64,000 nt of DNA from Nostoc foliaceum FACHB-393 (GCF_014698505.1 NZ_JACJTD010000004.1:124001-188000); one strand, 5' to 3'; positions 44,490-54,860 are shown, numbered from the stretch's first letter. The notes: generated from the letters alone by a model not told the origin. Numbers and translations: made by a program.

Positions 44490-45644
44490 ATGAGGCTATG
44501 CCGTTCCTCAATTCTGATAATTACCTGTTTTTCTTGCGTGGGTTTTTACCCAATTCGCTCAAGCACAGCTACACCTAACCTAGCACCTGAAATTTTAGAA
44601 CTTGCACAAGCTAGTTCAACAGTTACTGCTAGTCCGGCTGTTTTGAGATACGGTAGTCCCAAATCAGATGTGCAGAGATTACAAACCCAATTAAAGCAGT
44701 TGGGATATTACAGTGGCATGGTAGATGGACAGTATAACGCCACTACGGAAATCGCTGTAGCTAAATTCCAGAAAGTAAAGGGTTTAAAAGTAGATGGTCT
44801 TGCTGGTCTGGCGACTAGGGAGAGACTACAAGCAGCTTTGGCTGCCAAAAATCAGATTGTTGCCTCTCCAATTGTTACCTCTCCAATTCTCACCTCTCCT
44901 GCTTCGACTTCCCAAGCAACTACAACACCCAAAGCAACCGAGAGAGGTTTTGTCTGGTGGTTAATATTTTCCATCGGAATTCTAGGAAGTATTGGCGCAT
45001 TTATTTACCTGCTGAGGTGGTTTCGTCAGGTCAAACAAGTGCAATCCGAAATATCAAATACTGAAAGTTTGGGTGAAGCCGAAAAAGACCCGATGATACT
45101 ACCCTCACCAGAGACAGTAACTAGTCTACAAACACCTACGCCACCACTTGCCACACAATTACTGCTACCAGAAAAAACTTCCCGGCTTGCTAAACTCAAT
45201 ATCGTTGACGAATTAATTCAAGACTTACGCAGTTCTGACCCAACGAAGCGGCGCAAGGCTATTTGGGATTTGGGTCAGCAGGGAGATTCGCGGGCAATTC
45301 AGCCGATGGTTGACCTGATGATTGATGCTGATTCTCAAGAAAGCAGTTTAATTTTGGCAGCTTTAGCAGAAGTTGGTATCCGCACGCTCAAACCGATGAA
45401 CCGTGCTCTAGCAATTTCAATCCAAGATGAAAGTCCACAAGTGCGGCAAAATGCGATCCGTGATCTGACGCGCGTTTATGACATGATGGGTCAAATGAGT
45501 CAAATGTTACGCCATGCGTTAGATGACCCAGATGCCGAAGTGCAAGCAACAGCACGATATGCTTTAACTCAGATAAATCGAATGCGTGGCTTGGCGGAAC
45601 AACAAAATCTACCAGAAGATTCACACAGTGATTCACGAGAATAA
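44490..45644 (+). CDS. Peptidoglycan-binding - membrane span - HEAT-repeat protein
   Basis: The 384-residue protein (ATG at 44490; an upstream ATG at 44424 would add 22) starts with a signal-like hydrophobic segment. A PG_binding_1 domain follows (about 52-115: LRYGSPKSDVQRLQTQLKQLGYYSG, then VDGQYNATTEIAVAKFQ and VDGLAGLATRERL). After a Ser/Thr/Pro linker comes a membrane span (about 155-178, WWLIFSIGILGSIGAFIYLL). The C-terminal part (about 240-370) is a set of HEAT-like helices (DLRSSDPTKRRKAIWDLGQQ, RAIQPMVDLMIDAD, ALDDPDAEVQATARYAL). It thus links cell wall and cytoplasm in one chain. The gene converges on the DUF2141 gene with a 2-base gap. Confidence 0.83.
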   Translation: MRLCRSSILIITCFSCVGFYPIRSSTATPNLAPEILELAQASSTVTASPAVLRYGSPKSDVQRLQTQLKQLGYYSGMVDGQYNATTEIAVAKFQKVKGLKVDGLAGLATRERLQAALAAKNQIVASPIVTSPILTSPASTSQATTTPKATERGFVWWLIFSIGILGSIGAFIYLLRWFRQVKQVQSEISNTESLGEAEKDPMILPSPETVTSLQTPTPPLATQLLLPEKTSRLAKLNIVDELIQDLRSSDPTKRRKAIWDLGQQGDSRAIQPMVDLMIDADSQESSLILAALAEVGIRTLKPMNRALAISIQDESPQVRQNAIRDLTRVYDMMGQMSQMLRHALDDPDAEVQATARYALTQINRMRGLAEQQNLPEDSHSDSRE

Positions 45645-45646
45645 AC

Positions 45647-46102
45647 CTAAAAATATTTCAATTGGATTTGGATATTAGTGTTTGGGCCTGCTACCAAAAA
45701 TGCTGCTTCGCTAAATTTGGGCGCTCTTGTGCGAATTTCTGGGTTGCTGGAAAATCCAAAGCCTTCGCTAGGTATACCAAAGCCATTACTATTGAGAGTG
45801 CCGTCATTATTTTGATCGTGGAGGACAGCAACAGCGTAACTACCGGCTTTCAAGTTCTCAAAGGTAATGGATAAGGGAGCGCCAGTAATCTTGGTACACT
45901 GCTTTTGTAAGCCACGATCGCGATCGCTAGGAAATCCTTCACTGCTAGCAAATATACTGGCGCAGATTTGTCCTTGTTTATTCTTCAAGCCATCAATTTC
46001 CACGGTGAGTTTACCGTTAAAATTTGCCTTGGCGCTAAATGACCATGCCAGATTTCCCAGAACTGCCAATAGCAGCATACTAACTCTCAATCCTCTAACC
46101 AT
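45647..46102 (-). CDS. DUF2141 domain protein, exported
   Basis: The 151-residue protein has a signal peptide (MLLLAVLGNLAWSFSAKA, cleavage near residue 26) and a beta-sandwich-like DUF2141 domain: LTVEIDGLKNKQGQICASIF, FENLKAGSYAVAVLHDQNND, and FGIPSEGFGFSSNP. The function is unknown; members are secreted or periplasmic. Its stop codon lies 2 bp from that of the convergent HEAT protein gene. Confidence 0.88.
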   Translation of the reverse strand: MVRGLRVSMLLLAVLGNLAWSFSAKANFNGKLTVEIDGLKNKQGQICASIFASSEGFPSDRDRGLQKQCTKITGAPLSITFENLKAGSYAVAVLHDQNNDGTLNSNGFGIPSEGFGFSSNPEIRTRAPKFSEAAFLVAGPNTNIQIQLKYF

Positions 46103-46462
46103 AAAATTTTCACAAGGTAAAATAAGTATTGCTGAAATTAAGTTTTAACTTTAATTTAGATCACGCAGATTCATAGTGACATTATTCGGTCAATACTCGC
46201 AAGCATCCTGCTATATTTCGTCTCTAGATTTGTCTAAGTAAGTCGGCGTAAATAATTAATAGTTTGATTTATTTTCGCCACTTTACCTGTTTACATAGTA
46301 TCAATTAATACTGTTTATAAAATATTGGCAATACATAAATAGTTGTAAGAGCGTACATCTGTACACCCCTACCTATGTAACTGTATTAGCTACTTCGTAA
46401 AATAGTACTAGTATTTTTGGCTGCGATCGCAAAATAATAAAGCACCAATCAGGTAAAAATTT

Positions 46463-46495
46463 GAAAAAGTAGGAGGTATAAAACCCCCTACTTTT
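46463..46495 (-). terminator. Hairpin downstream of amt
   Basis: GAAAAAGTAGGAGGT pairs with ACCCCCTACTTTT (one G-T pair) across a short loop. On the minus strand it lies about 105 bases after the amt stop and is followed by TTTTTC, fitting an intrinsic terminator. The remaining 500 bp gap between amt and the DUF2141 gene shows nothing else. Confidence 0.55.
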
Positions 46496-46600
46496 CCCCA
46501 CTTGGATAGAGAATCTTGTGGAATCAGTTCAATCTACTAATGGTGTGTTGGTAGCTGATATTAGAAATATGCCAGAGAGTAAACCAAGGAAATATTTACC

Positions 46601-48178
46601 CTAAAATTTTCCAATTGAGCTTTGTTCTCCAGAAAATCCAGTTGCATCACCTTCTTTGAGAAATCCACTGTAGGCTTCCATACCGTGTTCACCGATATCT
46701 AAACCTTCTAGTTCCTCTTCTTTGGATACTCTGATACCTAAAGTAGCTTTCAGGGCCAGCCAAAAAATACTACTGAGTAAAACAGTGAAACCACCTACTG
46801 AGACAACGCCCAGCAACTGAACACCGAACTGTCCAAAACCACCACCTGCAAATAAACCTTTTGCTGGGCCAAGTGCATCGCCATACCAAGTATAAACACC
46901 AGGGCCAACAGACCACAGACCTACTGCTAGAGTCCCCCAAATACCACAAACTAGGTGAACTGAGGTAGCTCCCACTGGGTCATCAATGCCAAGTTTGTCA
47001 AAGAATGTTACAGAGAAAACTACCAGTATTCCAGCAATGAAGCCAATGAGTAAAGAAGCAGGAATGCCTACGTAAGCACAAGATGCTGTAATACCAACCA
47101 ACCCAGCTAAAATACCATTGATAATCATTGACAGGTCTGGTTTACCTAAGTACAACCAAGCTGTAATGGTGGCGGCAATTCCACCGGCAGCACCAGCCAT
47201 GTTAGTGGTGACAGCAATGTGACTGATCGCACTAGGATCGGCAGCCATGACAGAACCTGGGTTGAAACCAAACCAGCCCAACCACAGGATTAGACAGCCC
47301 AAAGTGGCAATACTCATGTTGTGACCGGGCAAGGCCACAACTTGCCTATCTTGATATTTACCAAGACGGGGCCCAAGAAACGCTGCTCCCATCAAAGCTG
47401 ACCAGCCACCGACAGAGTGAACCACCGTACAACCGGCAAAATCCCAAAAGCCTCTGTCTGCTAGCCAACCACCACCCCAAATCCAGTGTCCGGTAATGGG
47501 ATAGGCAATACCTACAAGTAGGAGGCTGAAAATCAGGAAGTCAACAAACTTAATTCGTTCGGCTACTGCACCGGACACGATTGTTGCTGCTGTTCCGGCA
47601 AACACTAGCTGGAATAAAAACTTGGCACTTAGGGGTACACCAGTCCAACTAATAGCATCGAAGACACCTTTATAAGCATCTCCTGTAGCCGGACTGTTAT
47701 CTGCGCCTCCTAAGAAAAACCCATTCAATCCAATGAAGTCGTTGCCATCACCGAACATTAAGCCAAAACCGATCACCCAAAAGGCAACACTAGACAGAGC
47801 AAATACAATCAGGTTTTTGGAAAGAACGTTGACAGCATTTTTCTGGCGACAGAAGCCGGTTTCTAACATACAAAAACCAGCGTTCATGAAGAACACTAAA
47901 AAGGCTGCGATCGCAACCCACAGCGTATCAAGAGCAACTTTAAGTTCTGCTGTTGTTGGCCCTGCGGCTGGAGTTTGGGCAACTGCGGCATAACCCCAAC
48001 CCAAGACAATCAGACAAGCTAAAGGTAAACAAGCTTGCCAGCTAGGAGAGAGTCGCTTAATTGCTAGATTAAATAGCTTGACTTTTGAGTTGGTCTGTGA
48101 ATTTACAGCGTAATTTCTTGAAGACAGACGCCTATTTTTTGTTTTTGATTTTTGTTTGTACATGAATTTGAACATCAT
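46601..48178 (-). CDS. amt: Ammonium transporter (Amt family)
   Basis: The protein contains the whole Amt core: [78 protein letters not shown] and [23 protein letters not shown]. The twin-His pore residues are in VVHSVGG and TSVHLVCG. A signal-like segment ending VAQTPA precedes the core, as in many cyanobacterial Amt precursors. The frame is open to 48283, but methionines at 48178, 48175 and 48163 are more likely starts; the choice is uncertain. The C-terminus [13 protein letters not shown] is the conserved gating tail that interacts with PII. Amt genes in cyanobacteria are usually NtcA-activated. Confidence 0.95.
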   Translation of the reverse strand: MMFKFMYKQKSKTKNRRLSSRNYAVNSQTNSKVKLFNLAIKRLSPSWQACLPLACLIVLGWGYAAVAQTPAAGPTTAELKVALDTLWVAIAAFLVFFMNAGFCMLETGFCRQKNAVNVLSKNLIVFALSSVAFWVIGFGLMFGDGNDFIGLNGFFLGGADNSPATGDAYKGVFDAISWTGVPLSAKFLFQLVFAGTAATIVSGAVAERIKFVDFLIFSLLLVGIAYPITGHWIWGGGWLADRGFWDFAGCTVVHSVGGWSALMGAAFLGPRLGKYQDRQVVALPGHNMSIATLGCLILWLGWFGFNPGSVMAADPSAISHIAVTTNMAGAAGGIAATITAWLYLGKPDLSMIINGILAGLVGITASCAYVGIPASLLIGFIAGILVVFSVTFFDKLGIDDPVGATSVHLVCGIWGTLAVGLWSVGPGVYTWYGDALGPAKGLFAGGGFGQFGVQLLGVVSVGGFTVLLSSIFWLALKATLGIRVSKEEELEGLDIGEHGMEAYSGFLKEGDATGFSGEQSSIGKF

Positions 48179-49119
48179 CCTCAAAACCATCCTTAAAAAA
48201 GGGAAAAACTCCCGTCCGAACTTAGATCCAGTGGTTTTTGATATTTTTCCTTTAGACCACTTGTTTAAAAACCAGAAACTCAAATAACCTTAATAGGAGT
48301 TTAAGAAACTATTGGCACATCTGTAAATATTTTTCGTAGTTCTTCTTAAGAAATTGTATGATGTAATCTCTGAAACAGCCAAGTCTTCTTCACTTAATCT
48401 TTAATCTTTAAAAAAGAAGCTTTGGCTAGGAAATTGCCGGAAATTGTCAATATCATCCCTATAAAAAGGATGTAACACACTTACATTCAAAGAAAATTGG
48501 GATGGTAGTATTGGTTCAATTTATATGACAGCTTTTGGGGAAGGGCTTTTAATCCAAATTTACTACTCTTGGTTTTGGCACAACTATTTAAAAAAGCCAA
48601 ATAGATATGGCTATCCTACAATCACTTTTTTAAGGGAAAAGCGTTACCACTCACTCTAGAATTCACTCTCAAAAGCACTGACTCCAGGATTCTTAGGTGA
48701 ACTACTGGCAAAGTCATGATAACTCAAGGGATAAATTTGACTGATTGTCTATTTACTCAAACCAAAAAACTGTATCGTTTAATACATTTTTTCGCTTATG
48801 TTATGGCAAATAGCTGCTGATGCAATAAATAAAGCAGCTAGACCCTTTATAGGTAAGTATTTTCCGATATCCGGGTCAAACTATTCTGAATGTTATTAAA
48901 TTTTTATACAAAAAGTTAATTGTTAGAAATCGCCTTGCCCATTAAGCACCAATCAGTGAGGTAAACAACTATCGAAACTCCCATACAAGCTTAGAGCCTG
49001 AGTTAAATAGAAGCGTAGTGGCAAACAAGGCTAACAATCCTAATTTCCTCAAAAAAACCGGGTTTAGAGTACCTGTAATATGGGAGACTTGGCAATATTC
49101 CCTAGAAATCAGATTCAAG
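48179..49119. promoter_or_regulatory. Divergent gap between amt and the glutathione peroxidase gene
   Basis: About 940 bp without a credible gene. TGTAACACACTTACA at 48471-48485 is close to an NtcA site (GTA-N8-TAC) but has a 7-base spacer. No other clear signal or repeat is seen; the sequence is mostly A+T-rich unique DNA. Confidence 0.35.
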
Positions 49120-49605
49120 ATGAGTAACACAATTTCGGATATCGCAGTCAAGACCATCAACGGTGAAGATAAGCAATTAAACGACTACACCGGTAAGGTA
49201 CTCTTAATTGTAAATGTGGCATCCTACTGCGGTTATACTTCTCAATACGAGGGGCTAGAAAAGTTGAACCAGAAGTATGGGGAAACAGGATTACGTATTT
49301 TGGGGTTCCCCTGTAACGATTTTGGTTCACAGGAACCAGGAAGTAATGAAGAGATAGTGCAATTCTGCACGAGTAAATATGATGTTACCTTTGAACTATT
49401 CGATAAAGTTCATGCCAAAGGCTCGCAGCAGCATCCACTTTATGAGCGACTTACCAAAGCCATTGAGCCAACGGGAACTGTTGCTTGGAATTTTGAAAAA
49501 TTTTTAGTTAATAAGCAAGGTGAAGTAGTAGCTCGATTTAATAGTAGTGTCCAGCCAAATTCACCAGAATTAATTGCCATAATTGAGAAAGAATTAGCTA
49601 AATAG
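49120..49605 (+). CDS. Glutathione peroxidase family protein
   Basis: A 161-residue thioredoxin-fold peroxidase: NVASYCGYT with the peroxidatic Cys37 (cysteine rather than selenocysteine), LGFPCNDFGSQEPGSNEEI with the conserved glutamine and second cysteine, and WNFEKFLVNKQGEVVARF. Cyanobacterial GPx-like enzymes reduce lipid hydroperoxides, often with NADPH or thioredoxin. The ATG at 49120 gives the family N-terminus MSNTISDIAVKTI; a GTG at 49018 would add 34 atypical residues. Confidence 0.94.
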   Translation: MSNTISDIAVKTINGEDKQLNDYTGKVLLIVNVASYCGYTSQYEGLEKLNQKYGETGLRILGFPCNDFGSQEPGSNEEIVQFCTSKYDVTFELFDKVHAKGSQQHPLYERLTKAIEPTGTVAWNFEKFLVNKQGEVVARFNSSVQPNSPELIAIIEKELAK

Positions 49606-49741
49606 TCATTAGTCACCAGTCATTAGGTTGTACTATTGGTATTGATTTTTGGCTCTGGACTGTAAAATTTATTTACATCCAGTCTCTTAATTTAGAATAT
49701 TGTCTCGATGAGTAGTTTAATTTATTTGTGTCTAATTTGTC

Positions 49742-50563
49742 ATGAACGTTGCAATCATTGGTTGTGGTTATGTTGGTTATAAAGTCGCTCAATATTGGCA
49801 GCAAAAAAAGGATTTTGTTGTCAGTGTAACCACAACTTCCCCTGAGCGTGTGCCGGCACTACAATCAGTAAGCCAAAGAGTTGTAGTTACCTGCGGGAAT
49901 GACCTAGAGAGTCTAAAATCAGTTTTGCACAATCAAGATGTTGTCGTTTTAAGTGTTGGTGCAAAAGGTGCGGAAGTTTATGAAGAAACTTATCTACAAA
50001 CTGCCCAGACTTTAGTTTCATCATTGCAGCAGTCTCCGACTGTAAAACAATTAATATACACAGGTAGTTATGCAGTGTATGGTGATAGGAATGGTGTATG
50101 GGTAGATGAAGAAACACCGCTTGCACCCGCCAATTTAAATGCACAAATACTCCGAAAAACAGAAGATGTGTTGCTATCAGCATCTAGCGAAAATCTCCGC
50201 GTTTGTATTTTTCGCTTAGGAGGTATTTATGGGACTGGCAGGGAACTGGTGAAAATATTTAGCAAATATTCTGGTACAACCCGTCCCGGCGGTGAGGATA
50301 TTACAAATTGGATTCACCTGGATGATATTGTTGGTGCGATAGAATTTGCTCGTCACCGTCGTTTGCAAGGGATTTACAATCTGGTAGATGATGCACATCT
50401 CACCAGTCGAGACTTGCTAGATAGCTTATTTGAAAAACATAATTTACCCAAAGTTAAATGGGATACTTCTATCAAGAGTACTCGCCCATATAATGCGTGG
50501 GTATCGAATGAAAAGCTGAAAGAGGCTGGATACCAGTTAATTCATCCACAGATGATTTTTTAG
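49742..50563 (+). CDS. Extended-SDR epimerase/dehydratase-like protein
   Basis: A 273-residue NAD(P)-binding protein with GCGYVGYKVAQYW at residues 7-19 (GxGxxG), YTGSYAVYGD at about 103-112, RLGGIYGTGRE and NWIHLDDIVGAI. It resembles the YeeZ-type NAD-dependent epimerase/dehydratases. The usual SDR YxxxK is not in its standard place (after PLAPANLNAQILRKTEDVLL only the lysine region is visible), so catalysis is uncertain. The alpha/beta-hydrolase-fold gene follows after 22 bp and may be co-transcribed. Confidence 0.82.
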   Translation: MNVAIIGCGYVGYKVAQYWQQKKDFVVSVTTTSPERVPALQSVSQRVVVTCGNDLESLKSVLHNQDVVVLSVGAKGAEVYEETYLQTAQTLVSSLQQSPTVKQLIYTGSYAVYGDRNGVWVDEETPLAPANLNAQILRKTEDVLLSASSENLRVCIFRLGGIYGTGRELVKIFSKYSGTTRPGGEDITNWIHLDDIVGAIEFARHRRLQGIYNLVDDAHLTSRDLLDSLFEKHNLPKVKWDTSIKSTRPYNAWVSNEKLKEAGYQLIHPQMIF

Positions 50564-50585
50564 CAAGTATTAAAAACTAGGAATT

Positions 50586-51515
50586 ATGCAACCATCTGCT
50601 GTAACTAACACAACCAATTTGACAGCATCTCCTAGCCAGTTTTACAGTTGGAATAATTATCATTGCGCCTACGCAGTTCATCAACCAACTAACACAACAC
50701 CTGAGGGTATTCCCTTACTTTTAATTCATCCTATTGGTGTCGGATTGTCGCGGCAATTTTGGCAGCGATTTTGTCGGGAATGGTATAATACAGGACAATG
50801 TAATTTAATTTACAACCCTGATTTACTAGGATGTGGCGAAAGTGATATGCCTCATCTGGCTTACACTCCTAGTGATTGGGCAGAACAGTTGCAGTACTTT
50901 TTACAAACAGTAGTGCAAAAACCTGTCATTGTTGTAGTACAAGGTGCTTTATTACCAGTTGCTATCGAATTAGTCCAAAAAGAATCAAATTTAATTGCCG
51001 GACTTGTACTTTCTGGACCTCCAGCATGGGGTTTAATGACAAATAAATCACCAGAATGGCAGCAAAAACTCCTTTGGAATCTGTTAGATTCGCCTTTTGG
51101 GAGTGCTTTTTATCGCTATGCACGCACCCCAAAATTTTTACGTTCTTTCTCGACTCGTCAACTCTTTGCTTCTGAAAATTCTGTGGATGCAGAGTGGTTA
51201 AATACATTGCTTGTCGGTGCAGAAAATCTTGCTAGTCGCCATGCAGTGTTTTCTTTTCTAGCAGGGTTTTGGCGACAGGATTATACTAGTTTTATCGCCT
51301 CTATTGGGCAACCAACATTAGCGGTTGTGGGGGAAACTGCATCGAGTATTAGTGAAAAAAGTAAAAAAGAAACGCCAGACGAACGCTTGACTCATTACCT
51401 CGCCTGTTTGCCTCAAGGTAGAGGTATAAAAATAAATGGGCGCAATGTTTTACCATATGAATCAACTGCTGAATTTGTAGCAGCGATCGCGACCTTTATT
51501 AATGAAGTTTTTTAG
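50586..51515 (+). CDS. Alpha/beta-hydrolase-fold protein lacking the nucleophile serine
   Basis: The 309-residue protein has the alpha/beta-hydrolase layout: LLLIHPIGVGLSRQFWQRF (oxyanion-loop strand), YNPDLLGCGESDMP, a strand then helix at VVVVQGALLPVAIELV, LAGLVLSGPP-like strand, a cap region and QPTLAVVGE. At the nucleophile elbow one expects G-x-S-x-G, but the sequence reads VQGALLP, so no serine is present. It may be a non-catalytic member or use another chemistry. AGGAAT lies a few bases before the ATG. It follows the SDR gene. Confidence 0.78.
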   Translation: MQPSAVTNTTNLTASPSQFYSWNNYHCAYAVHQPTNTTPEGIPLLLIHPIGVGLSRQFWQRFCREWYNTGQCNLIYNPDLLGCGESDMPHLAYTPSDWAEQLQYFLQTVVQKPVIVVVQGALLPVAIELVQKESNLIAGLVLSGPPAWGLMTNKSPEWQQKLLWNLLDSPFGSAFYRYARTPKFLRSFSTRQLFASENSVDAEWLNTLLVGAENLASRHAVFSFLAGFWRQDYTSFIASIGQPTLAVVGETASSISEKSKKETPDERLTHYLACLPQGRGIKINGRNVLPYESTAEFVAAIATFINEVF

Positions 51516-51591
51516 CTGATTGATAGTTACATCATACCAGTCTTCCCATGATAGGTTATGACTGGAATTGATTACTTCAGGAAGCAAAACT

Positions 51592-52326
51592 ATGTTCCCC
51601 AATCGCCGAGGACAAAGAGTTCCCAATGTCACTTTTCATACTCGTCATAACAACGAGTGGGTTGATGTGACAACCGATGAATTGTTTGCTGATAAGACAG
51701 TAGTTGTTTTTTCCTTACCAGGAGCTTATACTCCGACTTGTTCATCAACTCATCTCCCTGGCTACAACGAGTTGGCAGGAGTTTTCAAAGAAAATGGTGT
51801 CGATGAAATTATCTGTATTTCTGTCAATGATCCCTTTGTGATGAACGAATGGGCAAAAGTCCAAGAGGCAGAAAATATCACTCTCATTCCCGATGGTAAC
51901 GGTGAATTTACTGAAGGGATGGGGATGCTGGTAGATAAATCAGACTTGGGGTTTGGGAAGCGATCGTGGCGCTACTCGATGCTGGTGAAAGATGGTGTAA
52001 TTAACCAGATGTTTATTGAGCCAGACGAGCCAGGAGATCCCTTTAAGGTGTCCGATGCCGAAACAATGCTCAGATATATCAACCCCCAAGCAGTGAAGCC
52101 CGAACTAGTTTCCCTGTTTGCGAAAGTCGGTTGTCCCTTCTGTGCTCGTGCTAAGGCGATGCTCAAGGAACATGGTCTTAACTACGAAGAAATTACCTTG
52201 GGTAAGGATATCACCACACGCTCTTTACGAGCAGTTACAGGTGCGACAACAGTTCCCCAAGTGTTTATTGATGGTAAATTAATTGGTGGTTCTGAGGCAT
52301 TAGAAGCTTATTTTGCTGCTAAATAG
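51592..52326 (+). CDS. Peroxiredoxin-glutaredoxin fusion protein
   Basis: The 244-residue protein joins a Prx5-type peroxiredoxin (1-165; [16 protein letters not shown] with peroxidatic Cys50) to a glutaredoxin (about 172-244; [14 protein letters not shown] near 180-183, and TVPQVFIDG). Such hybrids reduce peroxides with glutathione directly. AGGAAG lies 7 bases before the ATG at 51592; an in-frame ATT/ATG upstream adds only eight residues. The gene stands alone. Confidence 0.94.
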   Translation: MFPNRRGQRVPNVTFHTRHNNEWVDVTTDELFADKTVVVFSLPGAYTPTCSSTHLPGYNELAGVFKENGVDEIICISVNDPFVMNEWAKVQEAENITLIPDGNGEFTEGMGMLVDKSDLGFGKRSWRYSMLVKDGVINQMFIEPDEPGDPFKVSDAETMLRYINPQAVKPELVSLFAKVGCPFCARAKAMLKEHGLNYEEITLGKDITTRSLRAVTGATTVPQVFIDGKLIGGSEALEAYFAAK

Positions 52327-52572
52327 GTTTCAGTTGGCGCACACAGCCTTCACCTGTGTCAACTTCAGATGAAAGTCATAATATTTTTGACCATAGCCTG
52401 ATTTGTGAAAATTGAAAGCTACAGATCCCTGACTTCGTAAAAGTTGTCGGGGATTTTGTTTCTATTCAACAATTAACAAAACTTCAGATGAATAGATGTA
52501 TTTTTGTCCAGCCATTTACTACTTATCATATAAAATTGATTCGGATTGAATTTCATTTATTTAAAAGACAAT

Positions 52573-53814
52573 ATGTTTGCCAGAATCCGCCGAATTTTGA
52601 TTCAATTTTTTAATCAATCAAGGACAATCAACAACGAACCGCTGAATAAAGTGAGTTTGATTGTGATTATTTTAATTGATATTTTTATCTTAATTAATGT
52701 TTTTACCGGACTGGATGATATTAGCAGGTGGCATATCAGCCCGACTGAGGCTTATCCATGTTATTCAGAGTGGCAAAATCACCGGACAAAAACTACTCAA
52801 GATAAAGACTATGAAATTGTTAAACTTTCATTGCCATATAACTCGAATAATCAACTCAGTTTTCAGCGAAACTATCAACAAGCCGAAATAGGACATCTAG
52901 GTAAGGTTTCCCAAACGTGCTTGCAATATGCCGGCTACAAAGATAAGATTAACAATCCTGAAAAACAGCAAATCATAAAAGTTATTGATCAGAAACAAGC
53001 AAAAATCAGTAACCTTGAACAAACCAATCGCACCATTAAAGCCCAGTATGACTCAACGCTCTTAGAAAAAATTGCAGGTCAGGGCAGTGAACAATCAATT
53101 AATCAAGTTAGTGCTGAAAAAGCTAAACAGACATTAGAACAAAATAATCGCCAAATTTCTATTCTTAAACAAGAAATTTCTACTCTTAAAAATGAACTGC
53201 TTGCCAAACCAGAAAGTATTACTTTTCTAGCCTTTCTTAAAGATGACAATCAATTTGGGGAAGTTGATAAAGGCTATCAGCAGGCATCATTTTGGTATCC
53301 AAGTATCCAGCTTGCTTTTCAGTCCCTCTTTCTTCTACCACTGATTCTCATTGCCTTATCAGTCCACAAATTTGCCCAAAGAAGAGGATATGGACTCATC
53401 TCACTAATTAGCTGGCATTTGCTAGTTATCTTTTTTATCCCACTAATTGTTAAAATCTTTGAATTTCTTCAAATAGGTGCAATATTTAAATTTTTATTTG
53501 ATATTATTAGTGCCCTTTTTGGTGGTTTACTTTTCCTGATAAATTATGCTTATATTTTGCTGATTCCAATTATTGGTTTTGGAATTATCCAGTTTTTTCA
53601 AAAATTTGTCTTTAATGCTAAAGTCCAAGCAGCTAGCAGAGTTCAAAAATCACGCTGTGTCAATTGCGCCAAGAAAATTCGACATCTTGATACTTACTGC
53701 CCGCACTGTGGTTATTATCAAGATATTGAATGTCAAAACTGCCATAATCTTACTTATAAACATTTACCGTATTGTAAACATTGTGGAGCTTCTCAAACTT
53801 CTAGTATTTTGTAA
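52573..53814 (+). CDS. Membrane protein with coiled coil and C-terminal double zinc ribbon
   Basis: The 413-residue protein has one span near the N-terminus (about 25-45, VSLIVIILIDIFILINVFTG), an extracytoplasmic part with a Q/K/E-rich coiled coil (about 140-205), two to three further spans (about 245-265, 285-310, 325-350), and a C-terminal pair of zinc ribbons: CVNCAKKIRHLDTYCPHC and CQNCHNLTYKHLPYCKHC, eight cysteines in four CxxC knuckles. I do not know the family. The ribbons lie on the cytoplasmic side if the topology is right. The starts at 52573 (ATG) and 52546 (TTG) are both weakly supported. Confidence 0.72.
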   Translation: MFARIRRILIQFFNQSRTINNEPLNKVSLIVIILIDIFILINVFTGLDDISRWHISPTEAYPCYSEWQNHRTKTTQDKDYEIVKLSLPYNSNNQLSFQRNYQQAEIGHLGKVSQTCLQYAGYKDKINNPEKQQIIKVIDQKQAKISNLEQTNRTIKAQYDSTLLEKIAGQGSEQSINQVSAEKAKQTLEQNNRQISILKQEISTLKNELLAKPESITFLAFLKDDNQFGEVDKGYQQASFWYPSIQLAFQSLFLLPLILIALSVHKFAQRRGYGLISLISWHLLVIFFIPLIVKIFEFLQIGAIFKFLFDIISALFGGLLFLINYAYILLIPIIGFGIIQFFQKFVFNAKVQAASRVQKSRCVNCAKKIRHLDTYCPHCGYYQDIECQNCHNLTYKHLPYCKHCGASQTSSIL

Positions 53815-54128
53815 TCGATAAAGTTTTGAAAGTTTCGACATACTTGGCTCATAACAATATTAAATTTGTTTGTTGTTCATGAGTCAAAGCAACTAAAACT
53901 GACTACTGATAGATGACATTGACAAATAAGTTATAGGTTAATTCGTTACAACCGACTTAATATTAAAAATTTTGTTTAGGCTGACCACAGACGCTAAGAC
54001 GCTGAAAGATTTTAATGAGAAGTGATTTGCTGAACTCCTAAGGTCGCTGTACAAATGACGGGGAAAGTGGAGAGTTATTTTGTTCCCCGTTTCAGCTTTT
54101 TGTTTGTATAGCCAAAGATTAAAGAGGA
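53815..54128. other. Intergenic region with a possible terminator hairpin
   Basis: 313 bp without genes between two convergent genes. ACGGGGA (54058-54064) can pair with TCCCCGT (54084-54090) around a 19-base loop; the following AGCTTTTTGTTTG is T-rich. The rest is unique A+T-rich DNA. Confidence 0.4.
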
Positions 54129-54860
54129 TTAGTTCTCACAACTTAGACCAACTATCAAGGGATTTTCTAAGAAGTCACACCAGTAATCTTCTGTGTATTG
54201 TTCTATAGCTTTTGGCGGAATTTCTATAGGATGCCATGCAAATCTTTTAAACCCAGCTTCCATAACAGCCGATTCATAAATAGATTGATTCCACTGAAAA
54301 TACTTGATTACAAAAGATGGCTCAGTGTGAAATTCAGCTTCAGAATAATAGCCATCTGATAAAGCTTCTTGTTTTAGCACTGTTAGCCCGTATTTGGTAG
54401 GATTGGATTTATTCATAGAGAAATCTGGATTAACTGTAATAGCAACTAAACGTCCGTTTTCCACCAAATTATTGCGAATATTTTTGAACATTTTTAGTAA
54501 ATATTCTTTGTTTTGTGCATAATTCAAAAGATAAATTGCAGTAACGAAATCAAACCTACCAAGTTGGGGAAGTTTGATAATATCGAACACTTGGTATTCA
54601 TTACCTAGTGGATTTTTATCTTCATGCTGGCGTGCAACCTCTACCATTTCCTCTGATATGTCTACACCAACAACTTTTGTAGATCCTTGTTGTCTTAATA
54701 ACCTGCTATAAAAACCTGTGCCACACGCCAAATCTAAAATGGTTTGTCCTTGAAAATTACCAAGGGTTTTGAAGAATGTGAAATTTTCTGCTATTGGCAA
54801 TGTGGCTTTAGTTTTGAACTGCTCATACGTACTACCAATACTGTCATATAGCTCAGTCAT
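54129..54860 (-). CDS. Class I SAM-dependent methyltransferase
   Basis: The 243-residue protein has SAM motif I ILDLACGTGFYSRLLRQQG (about 41-59), the acidic end of strand 2 in VVGVDISEEMVEVA, and FDFVTAIYLLNYA as motif IV region. This is the Methyltransf_25/11 type fold acting on small molecules; substrate unknown. GAGGA lies before the ATG at 54860, which I prefer to a start four codons upstream. No neighbour suggests a pathway. Confidence 0.87.
   Translation of the reverse strand: MTELYDSIGSTYEQFKTKATLPIAENFTFFKTLGNFQGQTILDLACGTGFYSRLLRQQGSTKVVGVDISEEMVEVARQHEDKNPLGNEYQVFDIIKLPQLGRFDFVTAIYLLNYAQNKEYLLKMFKNIRNNLVENGRLVAITVNPDFSMNKSNPTKYGLTVLKQEALSDGYYSEAEFHTEPSFVIKYFQWNQSIYESAVMEAGFKRFAWHPIEIPPKAIEQYTEDYWCDFLENPLIVGLSCEN

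Noticed and set aside
48471..48485. NtcA-like site upstream of amt
   Set aside because: The half sites GTA and TAC are separated by 7 rather than 8 bases and the distance to a TATAGGG-like -10 box does not fit the usual layout.
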